Assembly (NCBI RefSeq): GCF_014203365.1 | Contig: NZ_JACHIS010000001.1 | Location: forward strand, 5,084,001-5,148,000 | Source of the DNA: Actinoalloteichus hymeniacidonis | GTDB lineage: Bacteria; Actinomycetota; Actinomycetes; Mycobacteriales; Pseudonocardiaceae | Length of the DNA: 64,000 bases | Reading direction: 5' to 3' | Shown here: positions 9,295 through 17,982 of the stretch, piece after piece | How positions within the stretch are numbered: the first letter of the stretch is position 1 | Layout: each line of letters begins with the position of its first letter | Notes under the pieces: model-generated | What the model saw: only the letters and a program-made list of their open reading frames with translations | What the model was told of the DNA's origin: nothing | Database searches by the model: none | Program-made: the position numbers and the translations under genes

Positions 9295-9932
9295 GCGGCA
9301 CTCCTGGCGTGGGTTGTAAGGCTGCCTGCGAAGGCGGTGACATAACCGGCGGGCCGCGTCGAACGGATTCCATCGGTGGGCAGCGGGTCGAGGGGTGCCG
9401 AGCACTGCGCTGTCGGCGTGGCGGAGCGCTGCCGGTCGACCTCTGGCGAGCATTGAGGACTGGATTCGCTGGCACACCGGGCCACAATCGCGGCGACACA
9501 GTAGAAGTCGTCTTCCTCGGGGTCGGCATCGAGCGAATCCCGCAGCAGAAGCGCATCGGCCGCACCGCTGTCGAATCGAATCGGGTCGTAGGCGTACTCG
9601 TCGTGGGGCGAAGGGTCGGGCGCGTAGGCATCGATGTGCCGAGAGTCCAGCGGGACCGTGTCGAGCAACGCGATGGCGAGTAATGCGTCGTCAAGGCGCT
9701 GCCGGGCAGCTCTGGCCGCACGCTGTGGGGACTCGACCGGGGATGGCGCGGTGCGCGGAGCACGTCGGGCTGAGGTGGCGCCGGAGTTCACTCTCCCGCC
9801 TTGGCCGTCCGAGGCGGAGCGCGCGGAAAGCGCGGCGACCGGACTCCCCAATGAAATCCAGATCAGCACCGCGCCGAACACCATCAGCGCCAGCCCACCC
9901 AGCGCGGTACCTACGAAGCCGTCGATCGGCAT
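9291..9932 (-). CDS. Hypothetical membrane-anchored protein
   Basis: 213-residue protein with a single N-terminal transmembrane segment (about residues 6-32, GGLALMVFGAVLIWISLG) followed by a hydrophilic, acidic, low-complexity tail with a few cysteines. The ATG at 9932 has a GGGAG ribosome binding site. It heads the coupled three-gene operon and is divergent from the XRE regulator at 10052, sharing a palindrome-rich promoter region. I do not recognise the family. Confidence 0.55.
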   Translation of the reverse strand: MPIDGFVGTALGGLALMVFGAVLIWISLGSPVAALSARSASDGQGGRVNSGATSARRAPRTAPSPVESPQRAARAARQRLDDALLAIALLDTVPLDSRHIDAYAPDPSPHDEYAYDPIRFDSGAADALLLRDSLDADPEEDDFYCVAAIVARCASESSPQCSPEVDRQRSATPTAQCSAPLDPLPTDGIRSTRPAGYVTAFAGSLTTHARSAA

Positions 9933-9977
9933 GAAGTGGCTCCCGATGAGGTTGTAACAGGAACCACTTTATTCTTA

Positions 9978-9990
9978 TGTAACGGTTACA
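9978..9990. promoter_or_regulatory. Palindrome TGTAACgGTTACA in divergent promoter
   Basis: Perfect 6-1-6 inverted repeat between the divergent three-gene operon and the XRE regulator gene. It is a candidate operator for that regulator. Confidence 0.45.
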
Positions 9991-9994
9991 ATCG

Positions 9995-10004
9995 GGCAAT
10001 TGCC
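9995..10004. promoter_or_regulatory. Palindrome GGCAATTGCC in divergent promoter
   Basis: Perfect 10-base palindrome five bases from the TGTAAC repeat, in the same divergent promoter. It is a second candidate operator half. Confidence 0.35.
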
Positions 10005-10051
10005 TGATCGGGTGTATCTACTGGAGCCAGCTGCACGGCTAGCCTCTGGCT

Positions 10052-10906
10052 ATGGTCCGCAAGGTCGTGTCGCCCAGGACGAGAGCGTTGGGCGCAGCGC
10101 TCAAGGGTGCAAGAGAAGCAAAAGGCTTGACCGTGCGCGAACTTGCACGACGGCTCGGCATCAATGCCATGGCCGTCTCTCGGATCGAGAACGGAACACG
10201 GGTCGTCGGGGTTGAAGACGTCGCCGCGATCCTGGGCGCACTCAGCACGAGTGTTGCCGAGCGAGAGCAGGTGCTCGCCATCGCCAGGGAAGCAGAGTCC
10301 CCGAACTGGTCCGTGATCGGATCACCCGGGGTGCCCACGCAACTCACGGCACTGGTCGCCTATGAGCGCGAAGCCCGGAGCATCACCGAAGTCAACCCGT
10401 TGCTCGTGCCCGGCCTGTTGCAGAGCCGCGAGTACGCCCGAGCCATCGTCGGTTCCGGTACAGCAAATGCAGAGGAACTTGAGCAACGCGTCAACTATCG
10501 ATTGGCTCGGCAAGATGTCCTCACCGGCAGAAACGCTCCGCACTATCTTGCGATCATCACCGAGTCGGTGCTTCGCATCCCGGTCGGCGGTCACCTCGCG
10601 ATGGCCGAGCAGTGCATTCGTTTGCTCTCGATGGTTGAGCGGTCCAACGTGGATATCCAGGTGATCCCAGACCGAGCAGGGGCACATGTGGGCCTCGCAG
10701 GAGAGTTCGTCTACATCGAGTCCGACCACTCACCACCAGTCGCTCACTTGGAACACCTCTCCGCGAGCGCGCTCGTGACCAAGCCCCGCGATCTGGTCGT
10801 CTTCCAACGAGCGGTCGATACGCTTCGAACGGTCTCCATGAGCACGAACGAGTCGATCGAGCTGATCAGGCTCTTCGCAACCCATCATGAAAGCGAGTCA
10901 TCGTGA
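10052..10906 (+). CDS. XRE-family regulator with DUF5753 domain
   Basis: 284-residue protein. The N-terminal Cro/C1-type helix-turn-helix (residues about 12-66, including TVRELARRLGINAMAVSRIE) is followed by the DUF5753 sensor-like domain. The DUF5753 mark is the segment NPLLVPGLLQSREYARAI. In actinomycetes these regulators are almost always paired with DUF397 proteins and behave like toxin-antitoxin or developmental modules. The stop overlaps the GTG of the first DUF397 gene (GTGA), as is usual. Confidence 0.88.
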   Translation: MVRKVVSPRTRALGAALKGAREAKGLTVRELARRLGINAMAVSRIENGTRVVGVEDVAAILGALSTSVAEREQVLAIAREAESPNWSVIGSPGVPTQLTALVAYEREARSITEVNPLLVPGLLQSREYARAIVGSGTANAEELEQRVNYRLARQDVLTGRNAPHYLAIITESVLRIPVGGHLAMAEQCIRLLSMVERSNVDIQVIPDRAGAHVGLAGEFVYIESDHSPPVAHLEHLSASALVTKPRDLVVFQRAVDTLRTVSMSTNESIELIRLFATHHESESS

Positions 10907-11091
10907 AGCCTCTACGGGCATGGAAGAAGTCGAGTCGTAGCGCGGTCCAGACCTCGTGTGTCGAAGTCGGCTGGGCGCCGGGCGTGGTGGGTATCCGCGA
11001 TACCAAGAACAGAGACAGTGGGACGTTACTGCTGGATAGACCCGCCTTCACAAGCTTCCTCGCCGCAGTGAAAGCCGATCGGATTCGCTAA
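10903..11091 (+). CDS. DUF397 protein, copy 1
   Basis: 62-residue DUF397 domain: W-KKSSRSA near the N-terminus, a conserved SCVEVGWAPG and VGIRDTKN, and a C-terminal FTSFLAAVK. It is translationally coupled to the XRE regulator. DUF397 proteins work as partners of the XRE/DUF5753 protein; the molecular role is still unclear. Confidence 0.87.
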   Translation: MKPLRAWKKSSRSAVQTSCVEVGWAPGVVGIRDTKNRDSGTLLLDRPAFTSFLAAVKADRIR

Positions 11092-11241
11092 CCGCGATCC
11101 TGTAAGCGAGCCACCGAAGTCCGTCACGCCTGTGGTCAGGCAACAGTAAGCTGATGAGATCGCGTATTCACTCGTGAACCCCCAGCGCACCAAGTGCACC
11201 TCCGCGCACACGGTGGTGGTTTCAGGCGAGGAGCTATAACC

Positions 11242-11424
11242 ATGATCGAGGGATGGCGGAAGTCCAGCTACAGCGGCACAACGACCGCATGTGTCGAGGT
11301 CAAGCGGGCTCCAGGCATGGTGGGCATCCGCGACACCAAGAACAGAGCCAGCGGCATGCTGTCGTTGCCGAGCACAGCGTTCTCCGCCTTCCTCGCTGCG
11401 GTGAAATCGGACCGGGTTCGATGA
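11242..11424 (+). CDS. DUF397 protein, copy 2
   Basis: 60-residue paralogue of the preceding gene, sharing the C-V-E-V, VGIRDTKNR and FLAAVK blocks. The ATG at 11242 has a GAGGAG ribosome binding site and was chosen over an upstream ATG at 11194 that lacks one. The tandem DUF397 pair behind one XRE gene indicates local duplication. Confidence 0.85.
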   Translation: MIEGWRKSSYSGTTTACVEVKRAPGMVGIRDTKNRASGMLSLPSTAFSAFLAAVKSDRVR

Positions 11425-11727
11425 ACTGACAATGGTTACGGCGGCGGGCGCGGTAGCCGCGCCGTCCTTGACGGCAAGGAGCGCATCAACGACGGACTTG
11501 GCATCCTCACGCCCTCTGGCCTTCCCTTATTCCCCGATCCGAAGCAGTAGCGGCGCTGATGCAAGTGGACGAAAATGCAGGTCAACAAGTGTCTTCCCCG
11601 TACACGCGGGGTGTTCCGTTGGAGCACCCGATCGTCGGGTTCAGCCGAAAGTCTTGCCCGAGAATGTCTCACCGCTCGATACGATCACTAAACGCATGCG
11701 AATAAGTACCATCCGCAGGGGAGCTGG
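11425..11727. other. Intergenic region holding an orphan CRISPR-like repeat
   Basis: No gene is supported here. It holds the type I-E-like repeat at 11591-11618 and, 60 bases after the repeat start, a partial match (GTCTTGCCCG at 11651). It also contains the promoter of the candidate toxin gene. Confidence 0.45.
11591..11618. repeat. Solitary CRISPR-like repeat, type I-E style
   Basis: 28 bases with the form GTCTTCCCCG-TACA-CGCGGGG-TGTTCCG, close to actinobacterial type I-E repeats. A degraded start of a second repeat lies one unit (60 bases) downstream at 11651. With the copy at 8468 it brackets the XRE/DUF397 module. Confidence 0.5.
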
Positions 11728-12492
11728 ATGTCTGTAGCGGAAGTGGTTGAACGGTTACGTGCTGCGTATATCCTCGCGGGGGAGGCTCGCGCGGCCTGCG
11801 CCGTAGCAGACCGCGCAATCGACGATGCGACGGAGATCTTCGACGCCGCTACTCGAACTTCCATCTGGCCACAGGTTCCGAAGATCAGGGGCCATGGTGA
11901 CGCCGCAGCCGAAGATGTTCGCCTCGCGGCGGCTGCGCTCACCGAGGCACAGCGGATCATGGAGGGTTACTGCTGGAACATCGCAGGCCACGGCCTTGGT
12001 GCGGTGGCACCGCTCGAAGCTGAGCTACGTGCGTCCAGTACAGACAGTTCCCCCACAGAATCTCCGCAGACCGACGCTGCGGGCATCGAACCCACCGCGC
12101 AATACGCGGAATGGGCTGCTGAGCTTGAGCAGACGGGCGCCGACATCGATCGGACGAAGGTCGTCCGCATGATCCGTCTCCGGGACGGCCGAATTGCCTG
12201 GTTGGAGCGTGGTCATCCAAGAAAAGGGCTGGACCATATTCTCGAAAAGCAGAAGCGTGATGCGTTCGAGGGTACGGGCGTACCACGGGAAAAGATCGTG
12301 GAATTGGTGTTCGCTGCGATCGAACACGGTGTCGTGGTCGGCTACAGCGGTCGAAATCGGCCGGTGTACGAAGTGGTGTTCGATGGCGAGACTCGCAGAG
12401 TAGCCATCACCATCGCCGACGACGGTGGCATCATCGGTGCCCATCCCATCCCAGCGAAGCGCAAGATTCGACCGAACCCCCACCGGAGGTAA
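11728..12492 (+). CDS. Candidate polymorphic toxin with C-terminal BECR-like RNase domain
   Basis: 254-residue protein. The N-terminal 110 residues are helical and Ala-rich, like WXG100/ESX-type secretion or packing domains. A Ser/Pro/Thr linker follows. The C-terminal 90 residues carry GLDHILEKQKRDAF (His170), a helix-rich segment with VELVFAAIEHGVV, then strands ending in GGIIGAHPIP. This resembles the barnase-EndoU-colicin E5/D-RelE fold of bacterial toxin RNases. The ATG has a GGGGAG ribosome binding site. A small acidic gene starts four bases after the stop, the usual place of an immunity gene. The family call is by motif shape only. Confidence 0.5.
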   Translation: MSVAEVVERLRAAYILAGEARAACAVADRAIDDATEIFDAATRTSIWPQVPKIRGHGDAAAEDVRLAAAALTEAQRIMEGYCWNIAGHGLGAVAPLEAELRASSTDSSPTESPQTDAAGIEPTAQYAEWAAELEQTGADIDRTKVVRMIRLRDGRIAWLERGHPRKGLDHILEKQKRDAFEGTGVPREKIVELVFAAIEHGVVVGYSGRNRPVYEVVFDGETRRVAITIADDGGIIGAHPIPAKRKIRPNPHRR

Positions 12493-12496
12493 GACG

Positions 12497-12835
12497 ATGA
12501 GGCTTGACATCGCCATCCTTGCGGGATGGCAGGAAGACCCGTTCTACTACGACGCTGGTGACGGCGACTACAACCATTCGATCGAGGAAGCGGCAGCGTT
12601 CCTCGGGCTCGGGGTGGCTCTCACTCGCGACATCGCTACTTGGGATGCGGAGTTTCAAGCGATCTACAGCCCAGCGGACACTCGCACGTCCGCCTTCGCC
12701 ACGCCGGAGCAGGAGAGCCGTTGGCTGGAGACGGGCAGAAAGCTCGCCCAGCGCATCAAGCAGGAATCCGCCATCGCCGCCAGCGTGAACTATCGAGGCG
12801 ACGGCACCATTCCGGATCAGACCTGCGTGTTCTGA
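12497..12835 (+). CDS. Candidate immunity protein for the preceding toxin
   Basis: 112-residue protein, clearly acidic, without signal or membrane segment. It starts four bases after the candidate toxin stop, so the two are co-transcribed. Size, charge and position fit an immunity protein that neutralises a basic RNase domain. I recognise no family. The ATG at 12497 is the first start after the toxin stop. Confidence 0.45.
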   Translation: MRLDIAILAGWQEDPFYYDAGDGDYNHSIEEAAAFLGLGVALTRDIATWDAEFQAIYSPADTRTSAFATPEQESRWLETGRKLAQRIKQESAIAASVNYRGDGTIPDQTCVF

Positions 12836-12920
12836 CGCCTCGATTCAAGATACGGCGCCGCGTTGGTTGCACAGAGGCTCCCCGTCGGACGGCCGCGCCA
12901 CTGCCAGGAGTCAACGGCAC

Positions 12921-12958
12921 GAAACGTTTCCGTCGATCCATGCCGTGGTGGTTTCCAC
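12921..12958. promoter_or_regulatory. Small dyads upstream of STAND gene 1
   Basis: Perfect palindrome GAAACGTTTC (12921-12930) and hairpin GTGGTTTCCAC (12948-12958) just before the gene start. The paralogue at 15555 has a similar dyad upstream, which supports a shared control element. Confidence 0.35.
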
Positions 12959-12976
12959 AGTCGTCACACTGTCCGT

Positions 12977-15379
12977 ATGTCTGAGGAAGCAGGCACCCGC
13001 AACGAGATCAGCGGCACCGTGCACAACGCCCTGCAGGCCGGAACCATCCACGGCAACGTCTTCCAGGGCGGCGTGCACCACCATCACGCCCCACCGGTGG
13101 AATGGCCCTGCCGGGTGGGTGTGCTCCCTCCCCGCGCGCACTGCTTCCAGCAACGCGACGTCGGCGCCGCACTCAGCACAACGGTGGCGTGGCAGGTGAT
13201 CACCGGTTTGGGCGGCGTTGGCAAGACACAACTCGCCGCCGACATCGCCCGACAGACCTGGCAACACCGGCAGGTCGACCTGTTGGTATGGATCACCGCC
13301 AGCTCGCGCGAAGCGGTCATTTCGAGTTACGCCGCCGCTGCGACGAAAGTAGGGCACTACGTCGGCGATCGAGGCGACGAAGAGGCGAGCAGGCGATTTC
13401 TCGAATGGCTCGACACGACGGATCGCCGCTGGCTGATCGTCCTCGACGATGTGCAGAACCCCGCGCACCTTCGTGGCCTATGGCCGCCGCAGCAGCCAAC
13501 CGGCCGCGTGCTGCTGACCAGCCGACGCCGAGACGCCGCGCTCATCCGGCGCGGTCAGCTCAGGGAAGTCGGTCTGTTCACGCCGTCGGAAGCGACCGAC
13601 TACCTGCATGCGGTCCTTGCCGAACGTCCGGCCTTGGTCGAAGGGTCCACAGCGCTGGCCACCGAACTCGGCCTACTTCCCCTGGCGCTGGCCCAGGCCG
13701 CCGCCTATCTACTCGATCGGCAGTTGTCCTGCGCGACCTACCTACAACGCTTCACCGACCGACGTAGACGGTTGGCCGAGTTGTTTCCCGACGTCGACAG
13801 CCTGCCCGACGATCACCACGCCACCCTCGCGACCACCTGGTCCCTCTCGATCGAGCTTGCCGATCAGCTCGAACCCGCCGGTCTCGCCCGCCCGCTGCTG
13901 GAACTCGCCTCGGTGCTGGATCCCAACGGCATCCCCGCAGCCGTCTTCGGCTCGCTCGGGGCACTGGACCACCTCACCACCAGGCTCGCCCCGACGGGCC
14001 AGGTTCATGCCGAGGACGCGCAGGACGCACTACACAACCTGCACCGCCTCAGCCTGGTCGCCGTCGAACTCGACGATCCGTATCGCAGCGTTCGAGTGCA
14101 CGCCTTGGTGCAACGCGCCACCCGCGAACAGCTTCCCGCCGACGACCTCGCCACCATCGCCCGTGCCGCAGCCGATGCGCTCTTCGATAGCTGGCCGACG
14201 ATCGCACGCGATACCGAATACGAGCAGATCCTGCGCGACAACACCGACACGCTGCACGCCCAGGATGGCGATCACCTGTGGGATTCGGGCTGTCATTCCG
14301 TCCTGTTCCGCGCCGGTAGAAGCAGGAGCAGAACAGGGCTGGCCTCCGAAGCCGCCAGATACTTCCACGATCTCTACGAACTAGCCAACGAGATTCTTGG
14401 TCCCGATCACCCGGACACCTTCGCGGCTCGCAGCGATCTGGCGGCCTCGCGCGGCGAGGCCGGGGACGCGGCCGGGGCAGCAGCCGCCTTCCAAGCCCTG
14501 TTCGCCGACCGCCTCCGCGTCAACGGCCCCGACCATCCAGACAGCCTGATCGCCCGGAGCAACCTGATCTCTTGGCGCGGCGAGGCAGGGGACGTGGACG
14601 GCGCAGTCGAGGAATGCGAGGCCCTACTTACCGACGAATTGCGTGTGCTGGGTCCCGACCATCCGGACACGCTGACCACCCGTAGCAATCTGGCGTCTTG
14701 GCGAGCCGAGAGCGGAGATGTCCTGCGGGCGCTCGACGAATTCGAAGCGGTCCTCGTCGACCGAGTCCGTATCCTCGGCCCGCACCATCCAGACACCCTG
14801 GGCACCCGGGGAAACCTGGCCTCCTGGCGGGGCGAGGCAGGGAATGCGGCTCGCGCGGCCGCCGATTTCGAAGAGCTCCTGACTGCCGTGGACCAGGTGC
14901 TGGGGCCCGATCATCCGGACACGCTTTCCGTCCGCAGCAACCTGGCTTCCTGGTGCGGCGAGCTAGGGGACGTGGCCGAGGCGATCTCCCGCTTCGAAGC
15001 CCTACTCGCCGACCGAATCCGCATCCTCGGCGCCCACCACCCCCAAACCCTGGGCGCTCGCAACAACCTGGCCTACTGGCGTGGCGAGGCGGGAGATACG
15101 GCAGGCGCGATCGTCGAGTTCGAGATCCTGCTCGCCGACCATTCGCGGGTGCTCGGTCCGGAGCACCCACACACCCTCACTATCCGGGGCAACCTTGCCC
15201 GCTGGCGCGGCGAGTCGGGCGATGCCGCCCAAGCGGTGGCCGACCTCGAAGCCCTGCTTGCCGACCAGACACGGGTCCTCAGCTCCCACCATCCGAATAC
15301 CTGGGCCACGGCCCATAACCTGGACTTCTGGCGAGATGAGGTGGAAGAAGGACGCGGCGGAACGGTTGGCCTCGGATGA
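12977..15379 (+). CDS. STAND (NB-ARC-like) NTPase with TPR array, paralogue 1
   Basis: 800-residue signalling NTPase. N-terminus: short glycine-rich motif NEISGTVHNALQAGTIHG (residues 9-26), like the amyloid signalling sequences found on bacterial NLR-type proteins. P-loop GLGGVGKT is at 77-84, Walker B WLIVLDDVQ follows, then a sensor-like GRVLLTSRR. The C-terminal third has seven full 42-residue TPR units plus a partial one, each marked by GPDHPDT and NLASWRGEAGD. There is no enzymatic effector domain in the chain. The likely role is a ligand-sensing switch (defence or programmed death) whose effector is a separate protein. The ATG at 12977 is preferred; no clear ribosome binding site, possibly leaderless. 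Confidence 0.82.
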   Translation: MSEEAGTRNEISGTVHNALQAGTIHGNVFQGGVHHHHAPPVEWPCRVGVLPPRAHCFQQRDVGAALSTTVAWQVITGLGGVGKTQLAADIARQTWQHRQVDLLVWITASSREAVISSYAAAATKVGHYVGDRGDEEASRRFLEWLDTTDRRWLIVLDDVQNPAHLRGLWPPQQPTGRVLLTSRRRDAALIRRGQLREVGLFTPSEATDYLHAVLAERPALVEGSTALATELGLLPLALAQAAAYLLDRQLSCATYLQRFTDRRRRLAELFPDVDSLPDDHHATLATTWSLSIELADQLEPAGLARPLLELASVLDPNGIPAAVFGSLGALDHLTTRLAPTGQVHAEDAQDALHNLHRLSLVAVELDDPYRSVRVHALVQRATREQLPADDLATIARAAADALFDSWPTIARDTEYEQILRDNTDTLHAQDGDHLWDSGCHSVLFRAGRSRSRTGLASEAARYFHDLYELANEILGPDHPDTFAARSDLAASRGEAGDAAGAAAAFQALFADRLRVNGPDHPDSLIARSNLISWRGEAGDVDGAVEECEALLTDELRVLGPDHPDTLTTRSNLASWRAESGDVLRALDEFEAVLVDRVRILGPHHPDTLGTRGNLASWRGEAGNAARAAADFEELLTAVDQVLGPDHPDTLSVRSNLASWCGELGDVAEAISRFEALLADRIRILGAHHPQTLGARNNLAYWRGEAGDTAGAIVEFEILLADHSRVLGPEHPHTLTIRGNLARWRGESGDAAQAVADLEALLADQTRVLSSHHPNTWATAHNLDFWRDEVEEGRGGTVGLG
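14398..15335 (+). repeat. 126-bp tandem repeat encoding TPR units, gene 1
   Basis: About seven and a half in-frame units of 126 bases, each encoding a 42-residue TPR of the kinesin-light-chain style. Units are similar enough at DNA level to recombine. Confidence 0.7.
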
Positions 15380-15478
15380 CGGCGGTTCGGTCGGGTACTT
15401 CATCGGGCGTGGGTTAAATCGGTCGAAAAGGCATAATTCGGGGTCGTTCCGATCCGTTGTGGACACCGGCTCCGGTCG

Positions 15479-15491
15479 CGTGGTTACCACG
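15479..15491. promoter_or_regulatory. Palindrome CGTGGTtACCACG upstream of STAND gene 2
   Basis: Perfect 6-1-6 inverted repeat about 65 bases before the ATG of the second STAND gene. It resembles the GTGGTTTCCAC dyad before gene 1. Confidence 0.4.
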
Positions 15492-15554
15492 TCAACACCC
15501 ATCGCGACTGCTCGAAGGATTCGGGCGACTCTTCGAATTTGGCAGACTGGACTC

Positions 15555-17813
15555 ATGTCTGAGGAACCAGGCACGCACAACGAGCTGAGTGGCAGAGCCC
15601 GCAACGTTTCTCAGGCGCGAGACATTCTCGGCCCTGTCTTCCAAGGCGGCGTGCACCACCATCAGGCGCCACAGGTCGAATGGCCGTGCCGAGTGGGGAC
15701 GCTGCCGCCGCGTGCACATTGTTTCCAGCCACGCGATACCGCCGCCAGGTTGTCCGAGGTCGATAACGCTGCTGACGCAACACCGTGCCGAGTGATCACC
15801 GGCCTCGGCGGGGTCGGGAAGACACAGCTCGCCGCCGAGCACGCACGACAGTCGTGGCAGGACCGCCGGGTCGATCTATTGGTGTGGATCACCGCAGACT
15901 CGCGGGAAGCGATCGTGTCGAGCTATGCCAGCGCAGCAAGAAAGCTCGGGCAGAGCACCAGCACCGACGAACACGATGACGCGGAATCGAGCAGGCGTTT
16001 CCTGGAATGGCTGGACACGACCGACCGTCGATGGCTGATCGTCCTCGACGATGTCCAGAATCCCGCGTATCTACGAGATCTGTGGCCACCCCAGCAGCCC
16101 ACAGGCCGAGTGTTGGTGACCAGCCGCCGCCAAGATTCCGCATTGGCCTGGCGCGGTCACCTCGTCGAAATCGGCCTGTTCACCTCGCAGGAAGCGACCG
16201 ATTACCTGCACGCGGTACTCGCACAACGCCCGGCCTTGATCGACGGCGCCGCAGAGCTGGCGGCCGAACTCGGTTGCCTCCCCCTCGCATTAGCTCAGGC
16301 CGCTGCCTACCTCCTTGATCGACGGTTGTCCTGTTCGGTTTACCTGCAGCGGTTCACCGACCGACGCAGGCGGCTGGCCGAGTTGTTTCCCAGAGCTGAA
16401 AACCTGCCCGACGACCACCACACCACCCTCGCGACCACCTGGTCCCTCTCGATCCAACTCGCCGATCAGCTCGAACCCGCCGGGCTGGCCCGCCCGCTGC
16501 TGGAGCTTGCCGCGATGCTGGATCCCAACGGCATCCCCAAGGCCGTCCTCACCGCCCCGGCGGCTCTGGATTACCTCACCAGCATGCTTAGCCGAACAGA
16601 CCCGCTTCAGGCCGAGGACGCAGCAGACGCGCTGCACAACCTAAACCACCTCAGCCTGGCCGCCGTCGACTTCGACGATCCGAACCGCAGCGTGCGAGTG
16701 CACGCCTTGGTGCAACGTGCTACTCGTGATCAACTCTCTGACGACAATCTCGCCATCGTCGCCCACGCCGCAGCCGACGCACTCCTGGACAGCTGGCCGG
16801 AGGTCGATCGCGACAACGAGTATGGGCAAGCCCTGCGCGCCAACAGCGACGCTGTACAGACTCACGGCGAAGAACACCTCTGGCACCCCAACATCCATCC
16901 CGTGCTTTTCCACTCGGGCGCTAGCAGAGGCAAAGCCGGTTTTGCTTCCGACGCAGCCGCCTACTTCCAGCATCTCCACGAACACGCTGTCCGAGTGCTC
17001 GGTTCGGAACATCCGAACACCCTGACCGTCCGCAGTTTCCTCGCAGGCTGGCAAGCTGAGGAAGGTGATGCGTTCATGGCGATCGTCGAATTCGAATCAC
17101 TGCTCGCCGATCAAGCTCGCATACTGGGTCCCGACCACCCCGACACCCTGAACACCCACAACAATCTCGCAGTCTGGCGGGCCGAGCTCGGGGACACGGC
17201 CGGGGCAGCAGTCGCGATCAAGACCGTCTTGCCTGCCATGGTTCGCGTGCTGGGGCCCTACCACTCGAGCACGCTGAGCGCCCGTGGCATTCTGGCCAAC
17301 CTGCGAGGTAAGGCGGGCGATGTGGCCGGGGCCGTCGCCGAATACGAAGCCATCCTCGCTGCCATGCTTCGTATACTGAGTCCCGATCACCCGCGCACCC
17401 TGAAAACCCGAAGCGAGCTCGCGAACTGGCGGGCTGAGGCGGGAGACACCGCCGAAGCGATCATTGAGTTCGAGGCCCTAGTCGCCGATCGATCGCGCAT
17501 ACTGGGGCCCGACCACCCGGACACCCTGAATGCCCGCAACGCCCTTGCAGTTTGGCGAGCTAGGGCTGGCGAGGTCGTAGCGGGAGCCCTCGAACTAGAA
17601 GAAGTCTTCCGTTCCATGCTTCGCGTACTAGGGCCCGCCCACCTGTACACCCTGAATGCTCGGGAGAATCTCAGGTCTCTGCAACAACAGATAGGAGAAA
17701 TGATCAGTGCGATAGGCCAATTCGCAGCCATGATCGACAAACCTTCCTCCGATCGACCGCACGCCCCGACTCGCTTCGAGGAGGGAGTTCAGAATACCGA
17801 CGATGCCAGCTGA
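15555..17813 (+). CDS. STAND (NB-ARC-like) NTPase with TPR array, paralogue 2
   Basis: 752-residue close paralogue of the preceding gene, same architecture: N-terminal glycine-rich stretch, VEWPCRVG linker, P-loop GLGGVGKT at 83-90, Walker B WLIVLDDVQ, then TPRs. The N-terminal motif is eroded (NELSGRARNVSQARDILG) compared with paralogue 1, and only five full TPR units plus a partial one remain. It contains a TTA codon near 16288. The pair arose by tandem duplication and then diverged in the sensor repeats, as expected for receptors under selection. The ATG at 15555 matches the start of paralogue 1. Confidence 0.82.
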   Translation: MSEEPGTHNELSGRARNVSQARDILGPVFQGGVHHHQAPQVEWPCRVGTLPPRAHCFQPRDTAARLSEVDNAADATPCRVITGLGGVGKTQLAAEHARQSWQDRRVDLLVWITADSREAIVSSYASAARKLGQSTSTDEHDDAESSRRFLEWLDTTDRRWLIVLDDVQNPAYLRDLWPPQQPTGRVLVTSRRQDSALAWRGHLVEIGLFTSQEATDYLHAVLAQRPALIDGAAELAAELGCLPLALAQAAAYLLDRRLSCSVYLQRFTDRRRRLAELFPRAENLPDDHHTTLATTWSLSIQLADQLEPAGLARPLLELAAMLDPNGIPKAVLTAPAALDYLTSMLSRTDPLQAEDAADALHNLNHLSLAAVDFDDPNRSVRVHALVQRATRDQLSDDNLAIVAHAAADALLDSWPEVDRDNEYGQALRANSDAVQTHGEEHLWHPNIHPVLFHSGASRGKAGFASDAAAYFQHLHEHAVRVLGSEHPNTLTVRSFLAGWQAEEGDAFMAIVEFESLLADQARILGPDHPDTLNTHNNLAVWRAELGDTAGAAVAIKTVLPAMVRVLGPYHSSTLSARGILANLRGKAGDVAGAVAEYEAILAAMLRILSPDHPRTLKTRSELANWRAEAGDTAEAIIEFEALVADRSRILGPDHPDTLNARNALAVWRARAGEVVAGALELEEVFRSMLRVLGPAHLYTLNARENLRSLQQQIGEMISAIGQFAAMIDKPSSDRPHAPTRFEEGVQNTDDAS

Positions 17814-17885
17814 CAATGATCCGTCTTCATCTTGACCTGCTGAGAGCCCTGCGTGAGTTACCTTCCTTACGCCCCAGTACACAGA

Positions 17886-17915
17886 ACGCTCGACCGGGAA
17901 TTCCCAGCCGAGCGT
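17886..17915. terminator. Hairpin between convergent STAND gene and ABC operon
   Basis: Inverted repeat of two 15-base arms (13 of 15 positions pair), centred on GGGAATTCCC. It lies between convergent genes ending at 17813 and 17983 and probably terminates both transcripts. Confidence 0.6.
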
Positions 17916-17982
17916 CCTGCTCCTCGAAACCACTAGCTCGAAGCCGGCCACTCTGTGAAGTGGAAACCGAGGCCGGAAGTCC

